This document shows, piece by piece, positions 51,844 to 61,720 of a stretch of 64,000 bases of DNA. Source of the stretch: Chryseobacterium indicum. Lineage in GTDB: Bacteria > Bacteroidota > Bacteroidia > Flavobacteriales > Weeksellaceae. Location of the stretch: assembly GCF_021504595.1 (NCBI RefSeq), contig NZ_JACSGT010000001.1:2356001-2420000 (forward strand), written 5' to 3'. Position numbers and translations under genes: made by a program. Under the pieces are notes generated by a model. It saw only the letters and a program-made list of their open reading frames with translations, had not been told where the DNA came from and ran no database searches. Within the stretch, counting starts at the first letter, position 1. Each line of letters starts with the position of its first letter.

Positions 51844-52062
51844 TTAGATTTCTGTACCCCCTTCATCACTGTCTGAAGGATACTTCATGGTAACATTATC
51901 ATTGGAAGGTTTTGTAACGCTGTCCTGAAGTGCTGTTGTAACATTATCTCTCAATGGAGCTGTCGCAACAGTTTCAGATCCTCCTTTGATTTTTTCCGGT
52001 TCTGTGATCTGTCTTTCTAAAAATGATGCAAAAAACGGCTTTTTGTTTTTCTTATTTTCCAT
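51844..52062 (-). CDS. Graspetide precursor peptide 1 (microviridin-like)
   Basis: A 72-residue precursor starting MENKKNKKPFFASFLERQ; a longer in-frame ATG upstream is rejected because it breaks the size and leader pattern shared with the others. The leader ends KIKGG. The core shows three units with eight-residue spacing, DNVTTALQ, DSVTKPSN and DNVTMKYP, the last opening the TMKYPSDSDE ring motif, and ends GGTEI. It is the promoter-proximal gene of the cluster. Export and leader removal genes are not seen nearby. Confidence 0.9.
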   Translation of the reverse strand: MENKKNKKPFFASFLERQITEPEKIKGGSETVATAPLRDNVTTALQDSVTKPSNDNVTMKYPSDSDEGGTEI

Positions 52063-52178
52063 GATATTAATATTTAGTGATTTAGCTTCGACTAAAATAT
52101 TAAAAAATATCACACAAAGTAGAATAAATTTATATTTTAAGAAAATTTTAACAAATAACCCTCAATAAACGCATTATG

Positions 52179-52958
52179 TTACACAATATTCAAAAATTCT
52201 TTTACAATTTTAGCAAAATCTACAGGATTTTCAGCCTGAACCCAATGTCCTGCATTTTTAACTGTTGAAAACTGAGCTTTGGGAAACTGCTGTTTAATAG
52301 CAAACTCATCCTGAGGAAGAATATAATTGGATTTTTCGCCTGCAATAAACAACGTCTCTCCTTCGAAAACACCGAATTTTATCGCATTGGAAACAAACTG
52401 ATTGTATTTTTCAGAAAGAGTTTTCAGGTTAAATCTCCAGTTCAGTTTTTTATTATCATCCCAATACAGATTTTTTGTAAGGAATTGTATTGTAGATCTT
52501 TCAGGAATATACTGGCTTAAAACAGTTTCCACATCATTTCTGGAATTTACCGTATTAAAATCCACAGTTTCCAAAGCTTTGATAATCCCCTGATGATGCG
52601 GAGGATATGCTTTCGGAGAAATATCCACAACAATAAGTTTTTCCACTTTTTCAGGATATTTAATAGCAAACTGCATTACTGCTTTTCCACCTAAAGAATG
52701 TCCCAGAATATGAGCTTTCTGTATCCCGTAATGCTCCATATACCGAAGAATATCATCCGCTAAATCGTCGTGAGACATCTCAGCCGAATGAAAACTTCTT
52801 CCGTGGTTGCGGAGATCAATAAGGTACGTCGGCAAAAACTCTCCAAAATCTTTCCCGAAAGTTCCCCAGTTATCGAGCATTCCAAATAAACCGTGAAATA
52901 CCAAAAGCGGTGTAGACGAAAGATTTTCGCCAAATATTTTTGAATTTAAAATTTCCAT
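52179..52958 (-). CDS. Alpha/beta hydrolase (YbfF-like esterase)
   Basis: A 259-residue cytosolic alpha/beta hydrolase. HGLFGMLDNWG carries the oxyanion loop, DLRNHGRSFHS follows, GHSLGGKAVM is the nucleophile elbow with Ser, and NAGHWVQAENP provides the His. The pattern matches YbfF-type acyl-CoA or short ester hydrolases. It sits upstream of the graspetide precursors on the same strand with a 116-bp gap, so read-through is possible but a functional link is not shown. Confidence 0.88.
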   Translation of the reverse strand: MEILNSKIFGENLSSTPLLVFHGLFGMLDNWGTFGKDFGEFLPTYLIDLRNHGRSFHSAEMSHDDLADDILRYMEHYGIQKAHILGHSLGGKAVMQFAIKYPEKVEKLIVVDISPKAYPPHHQGIIKALETVDFNTVNSRNDVETVLSQYIPERSTIQFLTKNLYWDDNKKLNWRFNLKTLSEKYNQFVSNAIKFGVFEGETLFIAGEKSNYILPQDEFAIKQQFPKAQFSTVKNAGHWVQAENPVDFAKIVKEFLNIV

Positions 52959-53054
52959 ACGTTTTGTTTTTAGGATAGAAGCGGGTTCTGGAAGCAGATA
53001 GTTCAGACAACACTTATCAAACCTTTGGCTTTACACATCCAGCTTCCAGCCTAT

Positions 53055-53774
53055 TTACCATTTTGCCAGTCTCTTCAAATAAGCCTGAACTGTATTTTCC
53101 ATTCCCATATATAATGCTTCTGAAATCAAGGCATGACCGATGGAAACTTCGAGCAAATTCGGGATGGTATCTGCAAAATATTTTAAATTTTCTAAACTTA
53201 AATCGTGTCCGGCATTAATTCCCAATCCAAAATCTGTAGCAACAACCGCCGTATCATAATAAGGTTTTATGGCAGATTCTTTATTTTGGGTATAATTTTT
53301 AGCGTAAGCTTCGGTGTAGAGTTCAATTCTGTCGGTTCCTGTTTTGGCAGCATATTCTACCAGTTCAGGAGTCGGATCTAAGAAAATTGAAGTACGGATT
53401 CCTGCATTTTTAAATTCTGCGATAATTTCCGTAAGAAAATCCAGATGTTTTTTCGTGTCCCAACCCGCATTTGAAGTAATGGCATCATCTGCATCGGGAA
53501 CCAACGTTACCTGTTCCGGTTTTACCTCAAGAACCATATCGATAAAAGAACGGTGAGGATTTCCTTCGATATTGAATTCCGTGGTTACCAAAGGTTTCAG
53601 ATCATAAACATCTTTTCTTGTGATGTGTCTTTCATCGGGTCTTGGATGGATGGTAATGCCCTGTCCTCCGAATTCCTGAATTTTTACGGCTGCTTCCGTT
53701 ACACTGGGTGTTTCTCCTCCTCTTGCATTTCTCAGCGTCGCAATTTTATTAATGTTTACACTTAGTTTTGTCAT
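53055..53774 (-). CDS. pdxJ: Pyridoxine 5'-phosphate synthase
   Basis: Joins 1-deoxyxylulose-5-phosphate and aminoacetone-phosphate in the last step of de novo pyridoxine phosphate synthesis. The 239 residues are the usual size; SVNINKIATLRNARGG and GGQGITIHPRPDERHI (active site His/Arg) are the family signatures, then FNIEGNP, LVPDADDA and GINAGHDLSLENL. A hairpin terminator (53790-53813) precedes its start on the upstream side, so it is probably transcribed alone. Confidence 0.97.
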   Translation of the reverse strand: MTKLSVNINKIATLRNARGGETPSVTEAAVKIQEFGGQGITIHPRPDERHITRKDVYDLKPLVTTEFNIEGNPHRSFIDMVLEVKPEQVTLVPDADDAITSNAGWDTKKHLDFLTEIIAEFKNAGIRTSIFLDPTPELVEYAAKTGTDRIELYTEAYAKNYTQNKESAIKPYYDTAVVATDFGLGINAGHDLSLENLKYFADTIPNLLEVSIGHALISEALYMGMENTVQAYLKRLAKW

Positions 53775-53789
53775 ACTGCAAAAATAAAA

Positions 53790-53813
53790 AAACCCAACTT
53801 AAAAGTGGGTTTA
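53790..53813 (-). terminator. Terminator of the DUF2085 gene pair
   Basis: AAACCC-ACTT pairs with AAGT-GGGTTT with one bulge, just downstream of the minus-strand small membrane gene; T-rich on the far side. Confidence 0.65.
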
Positions 53814-53830
53814 TAGTCTTAAGATTTTTC

Positions 53831-54055
53831 CTATTTCTGTAAGGTAAGTCTTATAATGGTAAGAACTATATTTACGGCAAGTCCTATAAGTGCCATATTA
53901 CACGCAGATTTCGCTGCCATAGGTTCTTTGTCTTTTTTAACGAAGTAAATGATTGCACCTGCCAAAGGAATACAGAATGATAAAATCTTTAATCCTATAT
54001 GCAAGTCTTCATTAGACTGATTAGGCTTTTGGTAATTTTGATTAAAATCGCTCAT
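53831..54055 (-). CDS. Small two-span membrane protein, 74 aa
   Basis: After a hydrophilic Asn/Gln-rich N-terminus of ~20 residues come two hydrophobic segments (ILSFCIPLAGAIIYFV and MALIGLAVNIVLTIIRLTL) separated by KKDKEPMAAKSACN. The layout resembles small DUF4870-like proteins, but the match is not certain. It starts 3 bp after the stop of the DUF2085 gene and is probably co-transcribed with it. Confidence 0.65.
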   Translation of the reverse strand: MSDFNQNYQKPNQSNEDLHIGLKILSFCIPLAGAIIYFVKKDKEPMAAKSACNMALIGLAVNIVLTIIRLTLQK

Positions 54056-54058
54056 AGT

Positions 54059-54394
54059 TTAAGTTATTAATGTTTCAATGAATTTATAAGTATGATAAGT
54101 AATTCTTTCACTAAGACCACTCATTCCTATTCCGGCGAGAATTCCGGTAAAACAACGGATAAAGTTGGTACTTTCTCTGTTGAGATAAGCCTGAGTTAAG
54201 CCATCAACAAACGTAGGAAGAACAAGGACAACACTTAACAGAATACTTATCTGATAAAACCATAATAAAGGAATCATGACAAAATATCCTAAGTAAATAC
54301 CGGTACATCTTGCACATACCGGAAATTGTTTATTCTTGTAAAAAAATGATCTTGAGGGCATTCTATGACAGTCTACCCATTGTATTTTAGTCAT
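54059..54394 (-). CDS. DUF2085 membrane protein
   Basis: A 111-residue protein with the DUF2085 pattern: [29 protein letters not shown], in which three Cys and a His near the membrane could bind metal. Three hydrophobic segments follow. The ATG at 54394 is chosen over an upstream TTG. Family function is unknown. First gene of a two-gene unit. Confidence 0.82.
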   Translation of the reverse strand: MTKIQWVDCHRMPSRSFFYKNKQFPVCARCTGIYLGYFVMIPLLWFYQISILLSVVLVLPTFVDGLTQAYLNRESTNFIRCFTGILAGIGMSGLSERITYHTYKFIETLIT

Positions 54395-54483
54395 AAAGCT
54401 AAAATACAAAAAAATTCTTCTGAGAAATTATTTTTTTGATTTTCTAGAGTTTAGTTGACAAACTACTCTGAAAACAAATTTCA

Positions 54484-55752
54484 TTACACCTTCACACTGA
54501 TCTGCATTACCTGAAGATCGAATTCTTTAGAAGCAACCAGTAAATGATCAAAAATATCTGCCTGAATCTGCTCAAAATGTTCCCAACGCGAATCATTGGC
54601 GAAACAGTAGATTTCCAAAGGCAGACCTTGCGGAGTAATATCCAACTGACGAACCATCATTGCCCCATCCTGATCCACATCGGGATCATTCTGCAGGTAC
54701 TTTTCTGCGTAGTATCTGAAAACACCAATGTTAGTAAGCTGTCTTCCGTTCACTATTTTATCACTGTGCTTCAAAGTCTCTTTTTCTTTTTTCAGCTCAA
54801 TGCTTTTTCCTTCAAGATATTCTGAGATCAGATTAATGTCTTTCAGGCGATCAATGTCTTCTTCTGTTAAAAATTTAAAGGAATTGATATTAAAGTAGAT
54901 TGATTTTTTAATTCTTCTGGTATTGGATTCCGACATCACCTGAAGATTTTTAATCTCAGTGGTTAAAAGATCATAGGTGGGAATCGATGAAATGGTTTTA
55001 TCAAAATTCATGATCTTCGTCGTTAAAAGACTGATGTCTGAAATATTTCCTTCGATATTGTATTTGGGAATACTGATCCAGTCCCCTACTTTAAGACTTT
55101 TAGAAGTTGAAACATGGATTCCGGTTACAAATCCAAGAATGGTATCGCGGAAAACCAGTACCAGAACAGCAGTAATTGCCCCTAAACTTCCAACAATGGT
55201 AGCTCCTTTAATCCCAAAAATCACACAGATTCCTACAATGGAGAAAATGAAAATTCCTAAGATTTTCATTGTTTCAGAGATCGCATTCAAAGCCATGATT
55301 TTGTAATAATCCTGTTTAATGGCGAAATAGTTTCTGAAAGCAGTAAGACCACGATAGAGCATTCCGGCAAGAATTAATACAAGTCCTAAATTAATGGAAC
55401 GTATAATAAAAATGTTGGTTCTGGGAATTGCTTTTGGCGGAAATATAGAAGTCTGAATCCCCAGTACAATTGCCAAAGCAAAAAGATGAGCTACGGAATT
55501 TGTTATTCTTGACTGATAAATTGATTTTATCACCGGATATTTTTCTTCATTATGAAAAAAACGGAAGATAAGATTAATCACAGGTTTTACAAGAAAGTCT
55601 ACCAGCAAAAATAAAATAACAAGTATAGCAAGTTTTGTAAAGGCATGAAAAATCCAATCCAGACCCGCCGGAGAAATTTTGGTGATGTATATATAAAGCT
55701 GTTCGCTTAAATCCTGTATAAAATTTTTAGTTTCCTGTAACTGATCATTCAT
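54484..55752 (-). CDS. MscS family mechanosensitive ion channel
   Basis: A 422-residue channel. Several N-terminal membrane helices (about residues 25-175) precede the pore helix and the MscS beta domain: LGAITAVLVLVFRDTILGFVTGIHV and LKVGDWISIPKYNIEGNISDISLLTTKI. A mixed alpha/beta C-terminal domain ends the protein. It resembles the YbdG/MscM subgroup of longer MscS proteins that release solutes on osmotic downshock. Single gene. Confidence 0.92.
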   Translation of the reverse strand: MNDQLQETKNFIQDLSEQLYIYITKISPAGLDWIFHAFTKLAILVILFLLVDFLVKPVINLIFRFFHNEEKYPVIKSIYQSRITNSVAHLFALAIVLGIQTSIFPPKAIPRTNIFIIRSINLGLVLILAGMLYRGLTAFRNYFAIKQDYYKIMALNAISETMKILGIFIFSIVGICVIFGIKGATIVGSLGAITAVLVLVFRDTILGFVTGIHVSTSKSLKVGDWISIPKYNIEGNISDISLLTTKIMNFDKTISSIPTYDLLTTEIKNLQVMSESNTRRIKKSIYFNINSFKFLTEEDIDRLKDINLISEYLEGKSIELKKEKETLKHSDKIVNGRQLTNIGVFRYYAEKYLQNDPDVDQDGAMMVRQLDITPQGLPLEIYCFANDSRWEHFEQIQADIFDHLLVASKEFDLQVMQISVKV

Positions 55753-55917
55753 TATAACAAATTTAATAAAATTTTAAATCCTCCCAACACCGATTAAATA
55801 AGAATTTTTCACAAAACAATCAAAAATTACTTAATAATTATTCAAAATTATTTTAAAAATAAAACATATTTGATAATAAAATCATTAATTTAGTCTTTTA
55901 ATTAAAAACTGTAATTT

Positions 55918-57096
55918 ATGAAAAAATTTAACCTCTTCTTTATTTTTATCATTCTTTTTTCTCTGGGTTCCTGTCACTCAGATTCTTCTTCTCCCACAGA
56001 AGCAACGGCAGACAATACGGTAAAAACCGGAAAGGTAACCGGTAAAGTAATGTCACAAAACGGCGCAAAAGCCATTGGCGGTGCCTCTGTTTTTACTTTC
56101 GATGATAAATATAAGATCTACTACACAACTTCCGATGCGGATGGTAATTTTACACTGGACGCTCCGGTCGGCAATCACACCATTCACATTCAGACAGGGA
56201 ATGGAAGCAATTTCCGTACAGAAGTTGCTACGACTGTAAAAAATAACGAAACTTTAACGCTTGATCTGTCCCAGACCAAACTGAATCAGGTGGCTAAAAT
56301 TGCTTATGTAAAAGGCTCGTATGATAAAATTGAAGATATTATTCTTTCTTTAGGATATACCGCAACAGAAATCACGAATAATGATCTTACGAATTTAAAT
56401 ACCATTGCACAATATGATATCATTTTTCTGAACTGCGGTTCGAGAAAATATTCCACCAATCAGGCACTTTTCCCTGCAATCGATGCAAATCTTGCCATTT
56501 TTGTTGCTAATGGAGGAAGTATCTATGCTTCGGACTGGGATGTTTCTTATCTGGTAGGCGGAACAGATAATACTTCGGGTTGCGCTCCAGCCGGAGGATT
56601 TGTTCCCGATTCAAAACTATGTTCTGTGAATAACGGAAATTCGGGAATTGTTCCGGCTGTGGTAAGCAACGCAGGATTGTCTTCAGCTCTTGGTTTCAGC
56701 AATCTTAATATCGATTTTGATTTGGGAGCATGGCAAAAAATTACCAGTTATGATTCTTCATACTGGGAAGTTCTGGTAAAAGACGGAGCCAATCAGGCAT
56801 TGATGCTGAGAACGAATCATTTTACAGCTACAGGAATTCCTGTAACTCCAATCGGAAATGCACCGAACACCACTTTTGTTCCGGTTTGCGTTACAATTCC
56901 GGGAACTAATATCCAGATCACGATCTCAGTTCCGCAGACTCTGGTTCCTTATCTTGTTGCATTAGGAGCAACTGTAGGTCCTTGCTCCGGCTCATCCAAC
57001 AGCGGCTTTATTTATTATACGAGTTTCCACAACCATGCTGCAGGAAACATCGGCAATGCAGGTGTTATTCTACAGTATGTAATCCTGAATCTTTAA
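55918..57096 (+). CDS. Lipoprotein with carboxypeptidase regulatory-like domain
   Basis: A 392-residue surface or periplasmic lipoprotein: signal ending in LGSCHSD (lipid Cys about residue 19), a Ser/Thr-rich linker, then a beta-sandwich carboxypeptidase-regulatory-like domain (VTGKVMSQNGAKAIGGASVFTF..., residues ~38-115). The rest looks like a Rossmann-like module with FLNCGSRKYSTNQALFPAIDANL and NGGSIYASDWDVSYL, similar to trehalose-utilisation or glutamine-amidotransferase-like surface domains. Function unknown. Ends at a hairpin terminator. Confidence 0.75.
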   Translation: MKKFNLFFIFIILFSLGSCHSDSSSPTEATADNTVKTGKVTGKVMSQNGAKAIGGASVFTFDDKYKIYYTTSDADGNFTLDAPVGNHTIHIQTGNGSNFRTEVATTVKNNETLTLDLSQTKLNQVAKIAYVKGSYDKIEDIILSLGYTATEITNNDLTNLNTIAQYDIIFLNCGSRKYSTNQALFPAIDANLAIFVANGGSIYASDWDVSYLVGGTDNTSGCAPAGGFVPDSKLCSVNNGNSGIVPAVVSNAGLSSALGFSNLNIDFDLGAWQKITSYDSSYWEVLVKDGANQALMLRTNHFTATGIPVTPIGNAPNTTFVPVCVTIPGTNIQITISVPQTLVPYLVALGATVGPCSGSSNSGFIYYTSFHNHAAGNIGNAGVILQYVILNL

Positions 57097-57118
57097 TCCA
57101 TTTTTTTCATTATTATAT

Positions 57119-57142
57119 AAAGTGGCTCTTTGGAGTCACTTT
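57119..57142 (+). terminator. Terminator after the lipoprotein gene
   Basis: AAAGTGGCTC pairs with GAGTCACTTT (10 bp, one wobble), loop TTTG, followed by TGTTAT. Confidence 0.78.
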
Positions 57143-57171
57143 TGTTATATACTGTCAATAAATTTCAACTT

Positions 57172-57189
57172 ATGGACACAACATTAATT
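57172..57189 (+). pseudogene. Severed 5' end of the DUF456 gene
   Basis: ATG GAC ACA ACA TTA ATT (M-D-T-T-L-I) directly precedes the insertion sequence. Joined to the sequence beyond the right end (AAT ATC CTT TGT...) it restores one frame, M-D-T-T-L-I-N-I-L-C, the natural N-terminus of the DUF456 protein. Confidence 0.8.
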
Positions 57190-59132
<1,943 letters not shown>

Positions 59133-59143
59133 AATAAAAAATT

Positions 59144-59635
59144 ATGTTTCATAAAATCCTTATCCTGAGTTTAAGTTCGTTATTTTTAATGAACTGCAAT
59201 GCTCAAAAGAAAAATAAATTAAAAGTGAACACGGATAAAACAGGCGTTACAAAAGTAACCAATAAAGATGGCGAAATCATTTATTTCAATGAAGGAGAAA
59301 ATAAATTTCTGAAAGAATATGAAATGAATGTAACCTTTAAAGGAATATCGGAAGACAGCCGCTGTCCAAAAGGAGTAAACTGCATTTGGGCGGGAGTTGC
59401 CGTAGCGCAGGTTGAAGTAATGGGAACTGCAACCCGACCAATGGTTCTTAATTTAGCTACTATGGATAATGAAGGCAGAAACTATCATCTGTCGGCTGCA
59501 TTTAACGGATATACTATTTCTTTAACGGATGTTCAGCCTTATCCTTCTTCAGAAGACGGTGCAAAAGCTTTGAACGGGAAATATAAAATAGGAATTACCA
59601 TTAAAAAAGGAGGAGAAAATCCTACCATGAAATAG
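59144..59635 (+). CDS. Lipoprotein with SRCPKGVNCIWAG motif
   Basis: A 163-residue exported protein with lipobox FLMNCNAQ (Cys18). The mature part carries DSRCPKGVNCIWAGVAVAQVEV, a pattern I have seen in many Bacteroidota exported proteins, whose two Cys probably form a disulfide; the function is unknown. It begins 11 bp after the DUF456 gene and probably shared its transcript before the insertion. Convergent with ung and overlapping it by 14 bp. Confidence 0.7.
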   Translation: MFHKILILSLSSLFLMNCNAQKKNKLKVNTDKTGVTKVTNKDGEIIYFNEGENKFLKEYEMNVTFKGISEDSRCPKGVNCIWAGVAVAQVEVMGTATRPMVLNLATMDNEGRNYHLSAAFNGYTISLTDVQPYPSSEDGAKALNGKYKIGITIKKGGENPTMK

Positions 59636-60263
59636 GTTTCTTCCCTTTTGAAACCAGATATTCATTAATTTTTGAAAAAGGTCTGCTTCCGAAGAATCCT
59701 CTATACACGGAAAACGGAGAGGGATGAGCAGATTTTAAAATAAAATGTTTAGCCGGATCGATGAGTTCGGCTTTTTTTTGTGCAAAAGCGCCCCAAAGAA
59801 CAAAAACAACGTTTTCTTTTTTATCTGAAATTTCTTTGATGATGAAATCTGTAAATTTTTCCCATCCCAAATCTTTGTGTGAATTAGGAGAATGCGCACG
59901 AACGGTTAAAGTTGCATTCAACAGTAAAACTCCTTGTTTTCCCCAATCGTCCAATTCTTTTGAAGTTCTTTCAACACCTAAATCATCTTTTAATTCAATA
60001 AAAATATTTTTCAGAGAAGGCGGCGCGGCAACCTGTTCAGAAACAGAAAAACATAAACCATTCGCCTGATAATCATTATGATAAGGATCCTGTCCGATGA
60101 TCACTACTTCAATATCTTCAAAAGGCGTAATTTCCAACGCTCTGAAAATCTGATTTTTTGGTGGAAAAACTTTAGTGGCTGCATATTCCTGCTTTACTTT
60201 TTCCCAAAGGTTGGTAAAGTATGGGGTGTTTTTTATGGGGGCTAATATTTCTGTCCAGGTCAT
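59622..60263 (-). CDS. ung: Uracil-DNA glycosylase
   Basis: Removes uracil from DNA in base-excision repair. The 213-residue protein starting MTWTEILAPIKNTPYF has the family-1 motifs: VIIGQDPYHNDYQANGLCFSV (water-activating Asp and Tyr) and AHPSPFSVYRGFFGSRPF (catalytic His and Leu-loop region). A longer in-frame start is rejected because the extra residues are not family-like. The 3' ends of ung and the convergent lipoprotein gene overlap. Confidence 0.97.
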   Translation of the reverse strand: MTWTEILAPIKNTPYFTNLWEKVKQEYAATKVFPPKNQIFRALEITPFEDIEVVIIGQDPYHNDYQANGLCFSVSEQVAAPPSLKNIFIELKDDLGVERTSKELDDWGKQGVLLLNATLTVRAHSPNSHKDLGWEKFTDFIIKEISDKKENVVFVLWGAFAQKKAELIDPAKHFILKSAHPSPFSVYRGFFGSRPFSKINEYLVSKGKKPISW

Positions 60264-60322
60264 TTTTTTAATTTGAAAATTTGAGAATGAATTAATTTGA
60301 AAATTCAATTTTTACGCCAACC

Positions 60323-60412
60323 TGTCATTCTGAATGAAGCAAAGCGTAATGAAGAATCTATGCAAATTTAATGATTAAAATAAAAAGAGATTTCTCCTCC
60401 GTCGAAATGACA
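60323..60412. repeat. TGTCATTCTGAA ... ATGACA inverted element
   Basis: Left end TGTCATTCTGAATGAAGC; right end, on the minus strand, TGTCATTTCGACGGAGGAGA followed by AATCTCT. Both kinds of ends are frequent in flavobacterial genomes as I recall them, as a pair of intergenic repeat halves. It lies between ung and the GNAT gene and shows no gene. Confidence 0.7.
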
Positions 60413-60419
60413 AAGAAAT

Positions 60420-60923
60420 TTATTTCTTCAAACTAAAAACCAGATTCTCCGGAAAGTCTTCATCCTTCCTATCTTCATGCAATACAAAATCATGTTTTAA
60501 AAGAAGTCCTTTTGAATTTTCGTTGAGTTTGTGCGTCATCGCAACAATTTCCTGCAAATGTAAATTTTTAAATGCAAAATCCACTACTGCAGCCAAAGCT
60601 TCCGACATGATACCTTTTCTGTGATACTCCGGCAATAACTCATAACCGACTTCTGCTTCTTTTCGGTCTTCGGAAAAATTCCATAGACAAATGGTTCCAA
60701 TCAGATTCGGATGGTCTTTTAAAGAAATTCCCCAATAAAAAGATGTCTGATTTTGGGTATTTTCTTTAATGGTTAAAATAAACTGAAGCGCATCATAATT
60801 GTTTTTAGGAGGATTTCGGTGTACGAACTGGTTGATGGTTTCATTGCTTCTGATCTTTAGAATGTCTTCTGTATAACTCTCGTCGATGGGTTTGAGAATT
60901 AATCTTTCGGTTTCTAGCTTCAT
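60420..60923 (-). CDS. GNAT family N-acetyltransferase (RimJ/RimL-like)
   Basis: A 167-residue acetyltransferase. It starts KLETERLILKPIDESYTEDI, the usual opening of RimJ/RimL-type enzymes; the acetyl-CoA site is EVGYELLPEYHRKGIMSEALAAVV (Q/RxxGxG/A-like as RKGIMS). The C-terminal part is VAMTHKLNENSKGLLLKHDF. Substrate unknown: an N-terminal alpha-amino group or an antibiotic-like amine. It is about 11 kb from the graspetide cluster, so I do not link it to that system. Confidence 0.9.
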   Translation of the reverse strand: MKLETERLILKPIDESYTEDILKIRSNETINQFVHRNPPKNNYDALQFILTIKENTQNQTSFYWGISLKDHPNLIGTICLWNFSEDRKEAEVGYELLPEYHRKGIMSEALAAVVDFAFKNLHLQEIVAMTHKLNENSKGLLLKHDFVLHEDRKDEDFPENLVFSLKK

Positions 60924-60940
60924 AGTTCAAACTTACATAA

Positions 60941-61522
60941 ATTTAGTAAATTAACTTATTAATTTCGACCAAAAAAACACGAAAATTTTATTCGAAAAGT
61001 CAACCTAAAGTTCAAAAATTAAATCTAATTGTTAAAAAGTTGTAAACAAACCTCACAGGTTTTTGAAACCTGTGAGGTTTTAAAAGAAATTTAGTAATTA
61101 AACTCATTAATTTCTGACTCAAAAATCACAAAAAATTTTATTAAAAGAAGTCAACTCAAAGTTCAAAAATTAAATCTAATTGTTAAATAGTGGTAAACCT
61201 CACAGGTTTTCGAAACCTGTGAGGTTTTAAATAAACTTAGTAATTAAACTCATTAATTTTTGACTCAAAAATCACAAAAAATTTTATTAAAAAAAATCAG
61301 CCTAAAGTTCAAATTAAATCTAATTGTTAAATAGTGGTAAACCTCACAGGTTTTCGAAACCTGTGAGGTTTTAAAATAAACTTAGTAATCAAACTCATTA
61401 ATTTCTGACTCAAAAATCACACAAAATTTTATTAAAAAAAATTTTAAAATTCAAAAATTAAATCTAGTTGTTAAACAATGCTAAACCTCACAGGTTTCAA
61501 AAACCTGTGAGGTTTTAAAATT
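60941..61522. repeat. Four-unit tandem ~145-bp repeat, each unit with a perfect hairpin
   Basis: Units start near 60941, 61089, 61235 and 61380. Each has an AT-rich body (TTTAGTAATTAAACTCATTA, then CTGACTCAAAAATCACA..., then GTTCAAAAATTAAATCTA) and ends in the stem AAACCTCACAGGTTT / AAACCTGTGAGGTTT. All four 15-bp stems are perfect, with loops TTG, TCG, TCG and CAA. Stem spacing is 147, 144 and 144 bp. It lies between divergent GNAT and mutS2 genes, where gene terminators are not needed, and fills most of the 797-bp gap. The rest of the gap holds the mutS2 promoter. Confidence 0.93.
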
Positions 61523-61708
61523 AAATCAGCCATTACTTAATTATACAGCACATTAATGATTTCAAAAAACTTTTTACAAAAAGTAACATTCCGAATACAA
61601 TCGAAGCGTTAAAAGTATAGACTGCACTTGCCGAAGCTTATATTGATAAAAGAGATCAAATCAATAAATCATTTTCACATTCTCAAATTATTTCATTTTC
61701 AAATTAAT

Positions 61709-61716
61709 TATCTTTG
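61709..61716 (+). promoter_or_regulatory. -7 element of mutS2
   Basis: TATCTTTG, a perfect TAnnTTTG match ending 4 bp before the GTG start. Transcription would begin at or next to the GTG, giving a leaderless mRNA. Confidence 0.6.
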
Positions 61717-61720
61717 CAGT

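Noticed and set aside
60420..60923. Graspetide N-acetyltransferase (MvdB-like)
   Set aside because: The GNAT gene is about 8 kb from the precursors, separated by an IS and unrelated genes, and looks like a general RimJ/RimL enzyme.
60941..61522. CRISPR-like array
   Set aside because: The whole ~145-bp unit repeats; there are no short repeats separated by unique spacers, and no cas genes are nearby.
61628..61720. Upstream ATG start for mutS2
   Set aside because: It lies before the TATCTTTG promoter element, and the extra residues are not part of the family.
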